Of a stretch of 64,000 nt of DNA, positions 43,373 through 54,057 are shown one piece after another. The position numbers were made by a program, and so were the translations under genes. Location: contig NZ_CP152375.1 in assembly GCF_051132615.1 (NCBI RefSeq), positions 1,488,001 to 1,552,000 on the forward strand. Direction: 5' to 3'. Numbering within the stretch: the stretch's first letter is position 1; each line of letters starts with the position of its first letter. Source of the stretch: G051132615 sp051132615 (lineage in GTDB: Bacteria; Pseudomonadota; Gammaproteobacteria; Burkholderiales; Neisseriaceae). The notes under the pieces are model-generated. The model was not told the DNA's origin, searched no databases, and saw only the letters and a program-made list of their open reading frames with translations.

Positions 43373-45136
43373 ATGATGATTAAAAGCCATTATCCCTCTG
43401 GGATGGCAACCCCAAATAAAGCAAAAGATCCTAACACACCAAATGGGCGTGTGGTATGGGTTTTGTTGTTTTTGGGGTTAGGCTTTATGGCTTTAATTGG
43501 AAGAGCCTTATACTTGCAAGTTAAACAGCAAGACTTTTTGCAAAGTCAGGCTAATATGCGTTTTGTTCGTGCTTTACCTATTCCTGCTACGCGTGGGCAA
43601 ATAGTAGACCGAAATGGTACCGCATTGGCTTTAAGTGCGCCAACACGTAATGTATTTGCTACACCTTCTACCATGGATGATATTTCTGAAACAGAGTTAA
43701 AAGACTTGGCGCATTTACTGGGTGTATCAACTAAGGAGCTTAAAGCCAAGTTGGATCAGAAAACCCGAGGATTTATTTATCTAAAAAGGCAGCTGACACC
43801 AGATGTTGCTCAAAAGGTGAGAGAGCTTCGTATTAAGGGTATTGGTTTTGAACATGCGTCAAAACGTTATTATCCAATGAATGAAGTTTTTGCTCATGTT
43901 GTTGGTTTTACTGGGATGGATGGTAAGGGTCAAGAGGGGTTGGAGCTAGCACGCGAGCGAATATTATCTGGTGCAGATGGAAAACGGGTTGTTTTAAGAG
44001 ACAATCATGGGAACATTATTGACGACTTGGCAGACCCTAGTGCTAAGCGGCCTAGTAATGGCAAAAACCTTGTTTTGTCTTTGGATCAAAGAATCCAATT
44101 GTTGGCACAAAATGAGTTAGCAAATGCCGTACAAAAAACACAAGCAAAAGCGGCAAGTGTGGTTGTGCTGGATGCCCAAACAGGAGAAGTCTTGGCGTTG
44201 GCAAATGTCCCCACATTTAATCCTAATGAAGTGAAAAAATCGACACCTGAAAGTAGGCGCAATAGAGCAGTTGTTGATATGTTTGAACCAGGTTCGACAA
44301 TGAAGCCTATTCCTGTAGCTAAGGCATTGGACTCAGGAAAAGTGAACCCAAATATGGTTTTAAATACCAGCCCATATAATATTGGACCTGCGACAGTTAA
44401 AGATACACATTTATATCCAAGTCTAACTGTTGCTGGCATTATTCAAAAATCATCAAATGTTGGGTCCAGTAAACTTTCTGCAATGTTCCCTCCTGAGGAG
44501 ATGTATTCCTTTTATCAATCTGTAGGAATTGGGCAACCAATGCATTCAGGTTTTCCTGGAGAGAGTTCTGGGCGTTTACGTAATTGGAAAAACTGGCGCC
44601 CTATTGAACAGGCAACAATGTCTTTTGGGTATGGTTTACAAGTAAATTTATTACAACTTGCTCGCGCATACACGATTTTTACAACCAATGGGGAACTTTT
44701 ACCTGTTAGTTTTGTTAAGCAAGAAGGAAAACCACAAGGCACACAAATTATTAAACCTCAGACAGCACAGAATATGCGCGTGATGATGAAGGCTGTTACT
44801 GAGGTTGGTGGTACAGGCCGCCAAGCCAGTATTGAAGGATATGAAGTGGCAGGTAAATCAGGTACTGCAAGAAAATTAGTAAATGGACGTTATGCTTCTG
44901 ATAAACATGTTGGCTTATTTGTTGGCTTTGCTCCTGCAAAAAACCCTAAGGTGATCGTGGCTGTGATGATTGATGAGCCAAAAGGTGCTTATTATGGTGG
45001 CGCCGTTGCAGGACCTGTGTTCAGTAGTATTGCCTCTGGCAGTTTGCGTATATTGGGTGTGGAGTCTGACCAGTCACCTAAAACGCCTTTGTTGCGTCAG
45101 GCAAGCAGTCAAAATAATGAAAGAGGTCAAACTTAA
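43373..45136 (+). CDS. ftsI: Penicillin-binding protein 3 / division transpeptidase
   Basis: Septal peptidoglycan transpeptidase (penA in Neisseria), 587 aa, single N-terminal membrane helix (about 25-45). RGQIVDRNGTALALS near residue 76 is the pedestal motif. The active serine is in EPGSTMKP near 305, SSN in KSSNVG, and KSGTA near 500. Mosaic variants at the KSGTA side cause beta-lactam resistance in Neisseria; no such event can be judged here. Confidence 0.97.
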   Translation: MMIKSHYPSGMATPNKAKDPNTPNGRVVWVLLFLGLGFMALIGRALYLQVKQQDFLQSQANMRFVRALPIPATRGQIVDRNGTALALSAPTRNVFATPSTMDDISETELKDLAHLLGVSTKELKAKLDQKTRGFIYLKRQLTPDVAQKVRELRIKGIGFEHASKRYYPMNEVFAHVVGFTGMDGKGQEGLELARERILSGADGKRVVLRDNHGNIIDDLADPSAKRPSNGKNLVLSLDQRIQLLAQNELANAVQKTQAKAASVVVLDAQTGEVLALANVPTFNPNEVKKSTPESRRNRAVVDMFEPGSTMKPIPVAKALDSGKVNPNMVLNTSPYNIGPATVKDTHLYPSLTVAGIIQKSSNVGSSKLSAMFPPEEMYSFYQSVGIGQPMHSGFPGESSGRLRNWKNWRPIEQATMSFGYGLQVNLLQLARAYTIFTTNGELLPVSFVKQEGKPQGTQIIKPQTAQNMRVMMKAVTEVGGTGRQASIEGYEVAGKSGTARKLVNGRYASDKHVGLFVGFAPAKNPKVIVAVMIDEPKGAYYGGAVAGPVFSSIASGSLRILGVESDQSPKTPLLRQASSQNNERGQT

Positions 45137-46612
45137 ATGGATCATTCAATTGTACCTAATTCTTTAGATTGCGATTTTTTGAAACCATTTAAAGACAAAT
45201 ATCATCATCATATCAGTGCTGATAGTAGAAAAATTGATTCGGGATATGTTTTTCTTGCCTGTCAAGGAGAACATACCGATGGTCGAAGTTATATTGCTTC
45301 TGCAATTGAGCAAGGTGCTGATTGTGTTTTATGGGATGATGCAGATCAATTTCAATGGACATCAGACAAACAAATAGATAATTTACCGATTACGAATTTG
45401 AGTGAACGAGTAGGAGAAGTTGCTGCTTATTTTTTAGATGAGCCATCAAGACAGCTTAATGTAATTGGCGTAACGGGTACCAATGGTAAAACATCCATTA
45501 CTCAATGGTTGGCACAAGCTTTGGATTTATTGCAAGAGCGTTGCGCCATTATTGGCACAGTAGGCAACGGTTTCTTTGACCAACTGCAAGATACAACACA
45601 TACGACACCAGACGCAGTGACTGTCCAGCATTTGTTATCGGATTTTTCTAAAGAAGGCGCAAAGGCCATTGCTATGGAGGTATCTAGCCATGGTTTGGAC
45701 CAATATCGTGTGAATGGCGTACATTTTAACAGTGCTATTTTCACCAATTTAACTCGAGATCATTTGGATTACCATGGCTCTTTTGAAGAATATGGTGAGG
45801 CAAAAAGCCGACTGTTTCTTTGGCCTGATTTGAAACATGCCATTATTAATGTGGATGATACTTTTGGGCAAAGCCTTTATAAGAGGTTATTGTTAGAAAA
45901 ACCTAAACTAGAAGTTGTTTCTTATGGTTTTTCTGAAGATGCCAGTGTTCGCATCCTCAGTTTTAAAGCGTCTTTGGCAGGAATGAGCATCGATTTTCAA
46001 ACGCCTTGGGGCAGTTGTACAATCAACACGACATTGCTGGGGCGTTTTAATGCTCAGAATTTAGCTGCAACATTGGCTGTATTATGTGCTCAAGGTTATT
46101 CTTTACAGAATGTTTGCCAGGTTTTACCCAAAATAAAACCTGCAACGGGACGTATGGATTGTTTAATCAATGATTCAAAACCTTTAGTGGTCATCGATTA
46201 TGCTCATACGCCAGATGCATTAGAAAAAGCGTTGATTACCTTACAAGAAATTAAGCCAAATAACAGTAAGCTTTGGTGTGTTTTTGGTTGTGGTGGTAAT
46301 CGAGATAAAGGCAAACGGCCACTTATGGGGGCTGTTGTGCAAAAGTATGCAGATTGTCCTGTCGTGACCAGTGATAACCCTAGGCTAGAAGAGCCTATTG
46401 CTATTATTCGTGATATTTTACCTGCTGTTCCTGAAGCCACTTTAATTGAAGTGGATAGAAAAAAAGCGATAGAAACGGTTATTAAGCTGGCCGCTGATCA
46501 TGATATTATTTTAATCGCAGGTAAAGGACATGAAATTTACCAAGATATAGCTGGTATCAAACACCACTTTTCAGACTTCGAAATTGCTCAAGCGGCATTG
46601 GCAGGTAGGTAA
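45137..46612 (+). CDS. murE: UDP-MurNAc-L-Ala-D-Glu:meso-DAP ligase
   Basis: Adds meso-diaminopimelate to the stem peptide; 491 aa. ATP site GVTGTNGKTS near 115, HTTPDAV, and the DAP-selecting motif DNPR in VVTSDNPRLEEP near 415, which indicates a DAP-type (Gram-negative) peptidoglycan. The ATG follows the ftsI stop directly. Confidence 0.97.
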   Translation: MDHSIVPNSLDCDFLKPFKDKYHHHISADSRKIDSGYVFLACQGEHTDGRSYIASAIEQGADCVLWDDADQFQWTSDKQIDNLPITNLSERVGEVAAYFLDEPSRQLNVIGVTGTNGKTSITQWLAQALDLLQERCAIIGTVGNGFFDQLQDTTHTTPDAVTVQHLLSDFSKEGAKAIAMEVSSHGLDQYRVNGVHFNSAIFTNLTRDHLDYHGSFEEYGEAKSRLFLWPDLKHAIINVDDTFGQSLYKRLLLEKPKLEVVSYGFSEDASVRILSFKASLAGMSIDFQTPWGSCTINTTLLGRFNAQNLAATLAVLCAQGYSLQNVCQVLPKIKPATGRMDCLINDSKPLVVIDYAHTPDALEKALITLQEIKPNNSKLWCVFGCGGNRDKGKRPLMGAVVQKYADCPVVTSDNPRLEEPIAIIRDILPAVPEATLIEVDRKKAIETVIKLAADHDIILIAGKGHEIYQDIAGIKHHFSDFEIAQAALAGR

Positions 46613-47967
46613 TGAATCTAGATCTCAACTTCATTTATCAAGCATTAGGTCAGGAAAAACCAATACAAAATAGTATTGTTCATGGCATCAGTACAGACAG
46701 CCGTAAGGTAACGGTAAACGATGTATTTTTTGCTTTAAAAGGTGCGCATTTTGATGGGCATCAGTTTGTTTCAGAAGTTTTGGCAAAAGGTGCTGTAGCG
46801 GCTGTTGTTTGTTGTGATTTTGAAATGGAAGACCCTCGTTTAATTAAAGTAGACGATACCTTACAGGCTTTAGGTACTTTAGCGCATCAATGGAGAAAAT
46901 CGTTAAATTTAACCTTGTTAGGCATCACGGGTTCTAGCGGTAAGACCACTGTCAAAGAAATGGTTTTGTGTATTTTAAAAGAATTTGTACCCGTACAATC
47001 GGTTTTGGCAACGGAAGGCAATTTTAATAATGAAATTGGCTTACCCCTTACATTGCTAAAACTTACACCCGAGCATCGTTTTGCTGTCATTGAAATGGGT
47101 ATGAATCATTTTGGCGAGTTGACTCGGCTCACTCAGATTGCACAACCAGATATTGCTTTGGTTAATAATGCACAACGAGCCCATATTGGTTGTGGATTTG
47201 ACAGCGTTGCCGATATAGCAAAAGCAAAAAGTGAAATTTATATAGGGTTGTCTGAAAGTGGTGTGGGCATTTATCCTCAAGAAGATCAATATGCAAATAT
47301 ATTTAAAGCAGCCATTCACAGCCAATATTGTATGAGTTTTGGTGTAGAACATGGTGATGTTCATGCAAAAGCATTAACACTTGAGCCTTTAAGTAGCCAG
47401 TTTATACTCTGTACGCCAAAAGGAGAGCAAGACATCCATTTGCCTGTGGCGGGTAAACATAATGTCAGTAATGCGTGTGCTGCGTCTAGTCTGGCCTTGT
47501 GTGCTGATGTTCCGCTTGAAATCATCGCAAAGGCATTGGCAAACTTTCAAAATATCAAAGGTAGATTGCAACAAAAAACAGGGTATGCAGGATCTCGTAT
47601 TATTGATGATACTTATAATGCTAACCCAGAGTCAGTTAGAGCAGCTATTGATGTTTTGAGTCGTTTTATGCCAAATAGAATATTGATTCTGGGCGACCTA
47701 GGCGAGTTGGGAGACAATGCCAAGGTGTTGCATCAGGAAATAGGGACATATGCAAAAAAAGCACAAGTAGATTATTTAATTACTTTAGGTGACTTAAGTG
47801 CGTCTGCTACAGTTGCTTTTGGGGAGCAAGCAAAACATTTTACTCAAATTGATGAGTTGGTATCTTATGTGAGGCCTTTACTGAGTCAAGACACTAATGT
47901 GCTTGTAAAGGGGTCACGTTTTATGAAAATGGAGCGAGTAGTGGACGCATTACTTGCCTGTAATTAA
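46612..47967 (+). CDS. murF: UDP-MurNAc-tripeptide:D-Ala-D-Ala ligase
   Basis: Completes the UDP-MurNAc pentapeptide; 451 aa. STDSRKV near residue 29, ATP site GITGSSGKTTVKEM near 104, AVIEMGMNHFGE and DDTYNANPESVRAA are typical. The start overlaps the murE stop by one base. Confidence 0.97.
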   Translation: MNLDLNFIYQALGQEKPIQNSIVHGISTDSRKVTVNDVFFALKGAHFDGHQFVSEVLAKGAVAAVVCCDFEMEDPRLIKVDDTLQALGTLAHQWRKSLNLTLLGITGSSGKTTVKEMVLCILKEFVPVQSVLATEGNFNNEIGLPLTLLKLTPEHRFAVIEMGMNHFGELTRLTQIAQPDIALVNNAQRAHIGCGFDSVADIAKAKSEIYIGLSESGVGIYPQEDQYANIFKAAIHSQYCMSFGVEHGDVHAKALTLEPLSSQFILCTPKGEQDIHLPVAGKHNVSNACAASSLALCADVPLEIIAKALANFQNIKGRLQQKTGYAGSRIIDDTYNANPESVRAAIDVLSRFMPNRILILGDLGELGDNAKVLHQEIGTYAKKAQVDYLITLGDLSASATVAFGEQAKHFTQIDELVSYVRPLLSQDTNVLVKGSRFMKMERVVDALLACN

Positions 47968-47978
47968 GGAGTTGTTTT

Positions 47979-49064
47979 GTGCTATTGTGGTTAGCAAATT
48001 TTTTAGATGAGTATATTCATTTTTTCAACGTTTTTGGTTACACAACGTTTCGTGCGGTCATGTCTGCACTGACCTCTCTTGTGCTCAGTTTGATTTTGGG
48101 ACCATGGGTAATTCGTAAGTTAACTGAGTTAAAGGTTGGTCAAGCAATTCGAACAGATGGACCCCAAACACATTTAATTAAGGCTGGCACCCCAACAATG
48201 GGGGGCTCATTGATTTTACTGTCCATTACTTGTAGCACTTTATTATGGTCAAATTTAGCCAATCACTATACTTGGGTTTTGTTATTGGTTACTTTAGGTA
48301 CCGGCGCCTTGGGTTTTTATGATGATTGGCGTAAGGTGGTTTATAAAGATCCAAATGGTGTTTCTGCCCGATTTAAAATGATTTGGCAGTCTTCTATTGC
48401 AATCGGAGCAGGTATTTTTCTGTTCTATTCTGCTCATTTACCTGCTTCTACAGAATTTATTGTCCCCTTTTTTAAAAATATTGCCTATCCTTTGGGTGGT
48501 ATTGGTTTTTGTATACTGACTTATTTTGTCATTGTGGGCACATCTAATGCAGTAAACTTAACTGATGGGTTAGATGGTTTGGCTGCTTTGCCTGTATTCC
48601 TTGTTGCAGCAGGATTATCTGTATTCGCTTATGTAGAGGGGCATGCTGATTTTGCTCGATATTTACAGTTACCTCATATTGTTGGCGTCAATGAAGTTGT
48701 GATTTTTTGTGCCGCCATCTGCGGTGCCTGTTTAGGGTTCCTGTGGTTCAATGCTTATCCGGCTCAAGTGTTTATGGGCGATGTTGGTGCTTTGGCGCTA
48801 GGTGCTGCATTAGGTACTGTTGCTGTGATTATTCGGCAAGAAATTGTTTTGTTTATTATGGGTGGGCTTTTTGTCGTCGAAACACTCTCTGTTATGTTGC
48901 AAGTAGGGTCCTATAAAATGCGCAAGAAGCGAATTTTCCGTATGGCCCCTTTGCATCATCATTATGAACAAAAAGGTTGGAAAGAAACACAAGTTGTGGT
49001 GCGTTTTTGGATTGTGACCATGATCTTGGTCTTAATTGGTTTGGCAACACTTAAACTGCGTTGA
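47979..49064 (+). CDS. mraY: Phospho-MurNAc-pentapeptide transferase
   Basis: Integral membrane enzyme making lipid I; 361 aa with about ten membrane helices. FRAVMSALTSL, GTPTMGGSLIL, FYDDWRK, NAVNLTDGLDGLA with catalytic Asp residues, FMGDVGAL and the HHHYEQKGW loop are present. It starts with GTG after a GGAG site. Confidence 0.97.
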   Translation: MLLWLANFLDEYIHFFNVFGYTTFRAVMSALTSLVLSLILGPWVIRKLTELKVGQAIRTDGPQTHLIKAGTPTMGGSLILLSITCSTLLWSNLANHYTWVLLLVTLGTGALGFYDDWRKVVYKDPNGVSARFKMIWQSSIAIGAGIFLFYSAHLPASTEFIVPFFKNIAYPLGGIGFCILTYFVIVGTSNAVNLTDGLDGLAALPVFLVAAGLSVFAYVEGHADFARYLQLPHIVGVNEVVIFCAAICGACLGFLWFNAYPAQVFMGDVGALALGAALGTVAVIIRQEIVLFIMGGLFVVETLSVMLQVGSYKMRKKRIFRMAPLHHHYEQKGWKETQVVVRFWIVTMILVLIGLATLKLR

Positions 49065-50437
49065 TGAATATGGAACTGAAGAATAAAAAAGTATTGGTGC
49101 TTGGGTTAGGAGCAACAGGTTTGTCTCTACTGAAGTTTTTGCAAAAAGAACAGGCAATCGTTGCAGGGTTCGATACTCATTTATCTGATGTTCAGGCCAA
49201 ACAGATTCATGATGCTTCTCCAGATACGCCACTTTATTCTGGCGTACTGGCAAATGTTTTGCAGCAAAATAACTTTGATATATTGGCTTTGAGTCCCGGT
49301 GTGCCTTCAACTTTGCCTGAAATTGTTCAGTTTAAAATACAAGGAAAGCCTGTTGTTGGTGATGTCGAAATTTTTGCACAAAAAATAAAGCAAACAGACA
49401 GTAAAGTCATTGCGATTACAGGTTCTAATGGTAAAACAACCGTCACCAGCTTAGTTGGTTTTTTATGTGAGCAGCTAGGATTAAAAACAGTGGTGGCAGG
49501 CAATATTGGGTTGCCTGTGTTAGATGCATGGACAATGAATGAACATACATTACCCGATGTGTGGGTTTTAGAGTTATCGAGTTTTCAACTGGATACCACA
49601 ACCTCCCTAAATGCAACTGCCGCCACAGTATTGAATATTTCAGAAGATCATTTAGAACGTTATACTGATTTATTAGAGTATGCCTATAGTAAATCTCATA
49701 TATTTGGGGCAAATAGCGTACAAGTTTTAAACCTAGATGACCTATTATGTCGAGCCATGGCTCGCCCTAACCACAGAACAATTTGGTTTTCTTTGCAGAA
49801 AAAAACGGATTTTTGGGTGGATATCACAGAGAATAATTTACCTATATTAAAGCAAGATCAGGTTTGTGTTTCGTTTAATGATTTGCCGTTGCAGGGGTTA
49901 CACAATGCAGCAAATATTTTAGTTGCTTTGGCATTGTGTGAAGCAATTGGCTTGCCATTAACAAAATTGATTGCCCAATTACCGGCATTTAAAGGTTTGC
50001 CCCACCGAGTAGAAAAAATTGGTGAAAAAGATGGTGTGATTTTTATTGATGACTCTAAAGGTACTAATGTAGGCGCAACGTGTGCTGCCTTAGCGGGGTT
50101 TCATCAACCCATCGTCTTAATTGCGGGTGGTTTGGGAAAAGGGCAGAATTTTACCCCTTTACGTGATGCGTTAGTGAATAAGGCAAGAGCATTGGTTTTA
50201 ATTGGGCAAGATGCCAAAATAATTGAATCAGCGTGTCAAAATTTACCCATACCCATTATTCATTGTCAAACGTTAGAAGATGCAACAAGAATAGCATTTG
50301 ACCAAGCACATTCAGGTGATATTGTTTTGTTGAGTCCTGCATGTGCAAGCCTTGATATGTTTACTGGATATGCACATAGGGCGCAAGTATTTATTGATGG
50401 TTTCTCTGAGCTAATTAACAATCATGTTACACAATAA
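49064..50437 (+). CDS. murD: UDP-MurNAc-L-alanine:D-glutamate ligase
   Basis: Adds D-glutamate; 457 aa. N-terminal VLVLGLGATGLSLLKFL, ATP site AITGSNGKTTVTSLV near 125, LELSSFQLD, NISEDHLERY and DDSKGTNVGAT are recognised. The ATG shares a base with the mraY stop; a second ATG two codons on (MELKNKK) is equally plausible. Confidence 0.96.
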   Translation: MNMELKNKKVLVLGLGATGLSLLKFLQKEQAIVAGFDTHLSDVQAKQIHDASPDTPLYSGVLANVLQQNNFDILALSPGVPSTLPEIVQFKIQGKPVVGDVEIFAQKIKQTDSKVIAITGSNGKTTVTSLVGFLCEQLGLKTVVAGNIGLPVLDAWTMNEHTLPDVWVLELSSFQLDTTTSLNATAATVLNISEDHLERYTDLLEYAYSKSHIFGANSVQVLNLDDLLCRAMARPNHRTIWFSLQKKTDFWVDITENNLPILKQDQVCVSFNDLPLQGLHNAANILVALALCEAIGLPLTKLIAQLPAFKGLPHRVEKIGEKDGVIFIDDSKGTNVGATCAALAGFHQPIVLIAGGLGKGQNFTPLRDALVNKARALVLIGQDAKIIESACQNLPIPIIHCQTLEDATRIAFDQAHSGDIVLLSPACASLDMFTGYAHRAQVFIDGFSELINNHVTQ

Positions 50438-51584
50438 ACTGCTGAATAATAATTTACTCAAAGATGGTAAAACCTATGATGAATCCTTATTGTGGACAAT
50501 TGTATTCATCACAGCATTCAGTTTGATTATGGTTTTTTCTGCTTCGATTGCGATTGCTCAGGCAGATGATGGCAATAAATGGTTTTTCTTAGAGCGCCAG
50601 ATGATGTTTGTTGCGATGGGCACAATCTTTGGTGCAATTGCTTTTCAATTTCCAATGAAATGGTGGAAGGTGGTGACGCCTTATGTTTTAGGCATATCCC
50701 TTTTGCTGTTGTTGTTGGTGCTTTTCCCTGGTGTTGGTCGAGAAGTTAATGGTGCAAAACGCTGGATTCCTTTAGGCCCCGTGAATATTCAACCTTCAGA
50801 AATATTTAAATTGGCAACCGTGCTTTATATTGCCAGCTTTGTTACCCGTAGGGAAGAAGTTTTGGGTAACCTGAGAAAAGGTCTTTTACCTGTTGCAGGG
50901 ATTATGGCGGTTGGTCTGGCTTTAATTATGTTTGAACCAGATTTTGGCTCATTTATGATGGTCGCGGCAACTGCCGTTTTGATGTTATTTTTAGGTGGTA
51001 TGCCAATTAAATGGTTTTTGTCGACTTTAGTGCTTGGTGCAGCATTAACCACAACTTTAATTTTGGCGGCTCCGTATCGATTAAAACGTGTGTCAGGATT
51101 TTTAGACCCATGGGCAGACCCATATGGTAAAGGCTACCAATTGACCCATTCTTTATTGGCTTTTGGTCGAGGCGAATGGTTCGGTGTTGGCCTTGGGGGC
51201 AGCATTGAAAAACAATTTTATCTGCCTGAAGCCCATACGGATTTTATTATGGCAGTTGTTGCTGAAGAGTTTGGTTTTGTAGGCATGTTAGCCCTGATTA
51301 TGGTCTATGTCTGGATTGTTTGGCGGGCATTTAGTATTGGTATGAGAGCCAAATCACTGGAGCAGTATTTTTCTGCCGCTGTTGCCAAAGGGATCGGCGT
51401 TTGGATTGGCATACAAAGTTTTTTTAATATTGGGGTAAACTTAGGTTTATTGCCAACAAAAGGTTTGACGTTACCTCTTATGTCCTATGGAGGTTCTGCT
51501 GTTATTGTCACTTTAGTTGGTGTTGCTTTATTATTGAGAATTGACTGGGAAAACAGACGATTAATGCGCGGGTATAAATTATGA
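50424..51584 (+). CDS. ftsW: Division glycosyltransferase FtsW (SEDS)
   Basis: Septal peptidoglycan polymerase working with FtsI; 386 aa, about ten membrane helices. GVGREVNGAKRWIPLGPVNIQPSEIFKLA-type region near 105, FEPDFGS, LPEAHTDFIMAVVAEEFGF and the PLMSYGGSA motif near the C-terminus. Overlaps murD by 14 nt and murG by 4 nt. Confidence 0.97.
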   Translation: MLHNKLLNNNLLKDGKTYDESLLWTIVFITAFSLIMVFSASIAIAQADDGNKWFFLERQMMFVAMGTIFGAIAFQFPMKWWKVVTPYVLGISLLLLLLVLFPGVGREVNGAKRWIPLGPVNIQPSEIFKLATVLYIASFVTRREEVLGNLRKGLLPVAGIMAVGLALIMFEPDFGSFMMVAATAVLMLFLGGMPIKWFLSTLVLGAALTTTLILAAPYRLKRVSGFLDPWADPYGKGYQLTHSLLAFGRGEWFGVGLGGSIEKQFYLPEAHTDFIMAVVAEEFGFVGMLALIMVYVWIVWRAFSIGMRAKSLEQYFSAAVAKGIGVWIGIQSFFNIGVNLGLLPTKGLTLPLMSYGGSAVIVTLVGVALLLRIDWENRRLMRGYKL

Positions 51585-52645
51585 CGCAAAAAACATTTTT
51601 AATTATGGCAGGCGGTACAGGAGGGCATATTTTCCCAGGCCTTGCCGTTGCGCATAGTTTGGAAGAAAAAGGACATAAAGTTTTATGGTTGGGCGCACAA
51701 GGTGCAATGGAAACAACACTAGTACCTAAACACAATATCCATATCGAAACTGTTGCAATAAAAGGCATTCGGGGTAATGGTTTAAAAAGAAAATTAACCT
51801 TACCCTTTGTGTTGTTTAAAGCTGTTATGAAGGCAAAAAAAATCATTCAAGAGCATCAAGTAGATGCCGTGATCGGTTTTGGTGGTTTTGCTGCTTTCCC
51901 TGGAGGAGTGGCAGCAAAATTAAGTCGTAAGCCCATTATTATTCATGAACAAAATGCCGTTGCAGGATTAGTTAATAAAACATTGGCAAAAATTGCCACC
52001 AAAACCCTGTTTGCTTTTCCTGGCGTGTTTCCATCTGCTCTTGGGTTAGTTGGTAACCCTGTCAGAAAAGAAATAGCCACTTTGCCTGAGCCTGCACAAC
52101 GTTTTTCTGGACGAGTAGGTCCAATAAAATTATTGGTTGTAGGGGGCAGTCTTGGTGCTAAAGTATTTAATCAAGTTGTGCCAGAAGCTTTGTCTTTACT
52201 TAATAATCAACAAATAAATGTATTGCATCAGTGTGGCAAAAATAATTTAAGCGAAGTACAAGAACGTTATCAACAATATCATGTCAATGCGACATGTCAG
52301 GAGTTTATTCATGATATGCAAGAAGCTTATGCTCAGGCTGATATTGTTTTGTGTCGTTCAGGCGCGTTAACGATTGCAGAGTTGGCTGCGTGTGGTTTAG
52401 GGAGTATTTTGGTACCGTTCCCTTTTGCCGTAGATGATCACCAGAGCGCTAATGCGCAATATTTGGTTCGCTCTCATGCCTCAGTATTGTTACCACAAGA
52501 TGCACTGACTGCGTCAAGGTTAGCCGAAGAGTTACAAAAATTAGATAGACAACAGTGTTTAGATCAAGCACAAAATGCTCGAGCATTGGCTTTACCTGAT
52601 GCCGCGGACAAAGTAGCACAGATTGCCATTGCAACGGTACAGTAG
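51581..52645 (+). CDS. murG: Lipid II-forming GlcNAc transferase
   Basis: Peripheral inner membrane glycosyltransferase converting lipid I to lipid II; 354 aa. MAGGTGGHIFPGLAVA at the N-terminus, GFGGFAAFPGGVAAKL, HEQNAVAGLVNK, VVGGSLGAKVFN and CRSGALTIAELAACG are family motifs. Confidence 0.97.
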   Translation: MTQKTFLIMAGGTGGHIFPGLAVAHSLEEKGHKVLWLGAQGAMETTLVPKHNIHIETVAIKGIRGNGLKRKLTLPFVLFKAVMKAKKIIQEHQVDAVIGFGGFAAFPGGVAAKLSRKPIIIHEQNAVAGLVNKTLAKIATKTLFAFPGVFPSALGLVGNPVRKEIATLPEPAQRFSGRVGPIKLLVVGGSLGAKVFNQVVPEALSLLNNQQINVLHQCGKNNLSEVQERYQQYHVNATCQEFIHDMQEAYAQADIVLCRSGALTIAELAACGLGSILVPFPFAVDDHQSANAQYLVRSHASVLLPQDALTASRLAEELQKLDRQQCLDQAQNARALALPDAADKVAQIAIATVQ

Positions 52646-52653
52646 AGGAATTT

Positions 52654-54057
52654 ATGAAACATAAAGTAAAACATATCCATTTTGTTGGTATTGGTGGCGT
52701 AGGTATGAGTGGTATTGCTGAAGTTTTGCATAATCTCGGGTATACCATCTCTGGTTCAGATCAGGCCAATAACGCCAGTACCCAACGTTTAAGTGATATG
52801 GGTATTGCCGTTTATTTTGGGCATGATGCAAGTTATATAAACGGAGCAGATGTCGTGGTGACTTCTACCGCAGTTAAAGCAGATAACCCAGAAGTTGTGG
52901 CCGCCAGAGAAAATAAAATAACGGTTATTCCAAGAGCCATGATGTTGGCAGAGTTAATGCGCTTTAAAAGTGGTATTGCCATTGCCGGCACGCATGGTAA
53001 AACCACAACGACCAGTTTAACTGCATCTATTCTTGGTGCGGCAGGTTTAGACCCAACATTTGTTATTGGCGGTAAATTAACCGCTGCGGGCAGTAATGCA
53101 AAGTTAGGACAAGGAGACTATATGCTTGCCGAAGCAGATGAGTCGGATGCTTCCTTTTTGCATTTGTCTCCGGTTATGGCAGTGGTCACTAATATTGATG
53201 CAGATCATATGGAGACATATGATCATAATATCGAAAAACTATATCAGGCTTTTCTTGATTTTTTACATGGATTGCCATTTTACGGCTGTGCTTTTATTTG
53301 TATTGAAAATGAGCATACCCGTGCTATTTTACCGAGAATCAATAAAACATATAAAACATATGGCTTTTCTGATGAGGCTGATATTTATGCCGCTAATATT
53401 CGCGCCATAAATGCGCAAATGCATTTTACTGTGTGCTTTAAAAATCAAATACATGAGCCATTTGATGTCGTGGTGAATATGCCAGGAAGGCATAATGTAC
53501 TTAATGCTTTGGCTTCTATTGGTATTGCTTTAGAGTGTCATGCTAATGTTGAGTCAATCAAACAAGGGTTAAGCCAATTTGCTGGAGTGGGGCGTCGTTT
53601 CCAACGGTATGGAGACATTCCTTTGCCTAAAGGCGGGACTTTTACCCTAATTGATGATTATGGGCATCATCCTGTAGAAATGGCAGCAACATTGGAGGCT
53701 GCTAGAAATGCCTTTCCTAATCAAAGGCTTGTGTTGGCTTTTCAGCCGCATCGTTATAGCCGAACCAGAGATTTATTTGAAGATTTTGTTAAAGTGTTGC
53801 ATGATAATGTAGATGTTTTAGTTTTAACTGAAGTGTATGCTGCGGGTGAGTCACCCATTGTTGCCGCTGATAGTCGTGCCTTAGCAAGGGCAATTAGGGT
53901 TTTAGGTAAAATAGAGCCGATTTATGTTGAAGATATACAATTATTACCTGAAACATTATTAAATGTGACTCAAAATGACGATGTTGTCTTAAATATGGGG
54001 GCCGGTAGCATTGGTGCAGTTCCATTAAAAGTAGTAAATTTAGCAAAGGATCAATGA
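52654..54057 (+). CDS. murC: UDP-MurNAc:L-alanine ligase
   Basis: Adds L-Ala to UDP-MurNAc; 467 aa. IHFVGIGGVGMSGIAEVL, the ATP site IAGTHGKTTTTSL near 111, EADESDASFLHL, DDYGHHPVE and FQPHRYSRT are visible. Overlaps ddl by 4 nt. Confidence 0.97.
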   Translation: MKHKVKHIHFVGIGGVGMSGIAEVLHNLGYTISGSDQANNASTQRLSDMGIAVYFGHDASYINGADVVVTSTAVKADNPEVVAARENKITVIPRAMMLAELMRFKSGIAIAGTHGKTTTTSLTASILGAAGLDPTFVIGGKLTAAGSNAKLGQGDYMLAEADESDASFLHLSPVMAVVTNIDADHMETYDHNIEKLYQAFLDFLHGLPFYGCAFICIENEHTRAILPRINKTYKTYGFSDEADIYAANIRAINAQMHFTVCFKNQIHEPFDVVVNMPGRHNVLNALASIGIALECHANVESIKQGLSQFAGVGRRFQRYGDIPLPKGGTFTLIDDYGHHPVEMAATLEAARNAFPNQRLVLAFQPHRYSRTRDLFEDFVKVLHDNVDVLVLTEVYAAGESPIVAADSRALARAIRVLGKIEPIYVEDIQLLPETLLNVTQNDDVVLNMGAGSIGAVPLKVVNLAKDQ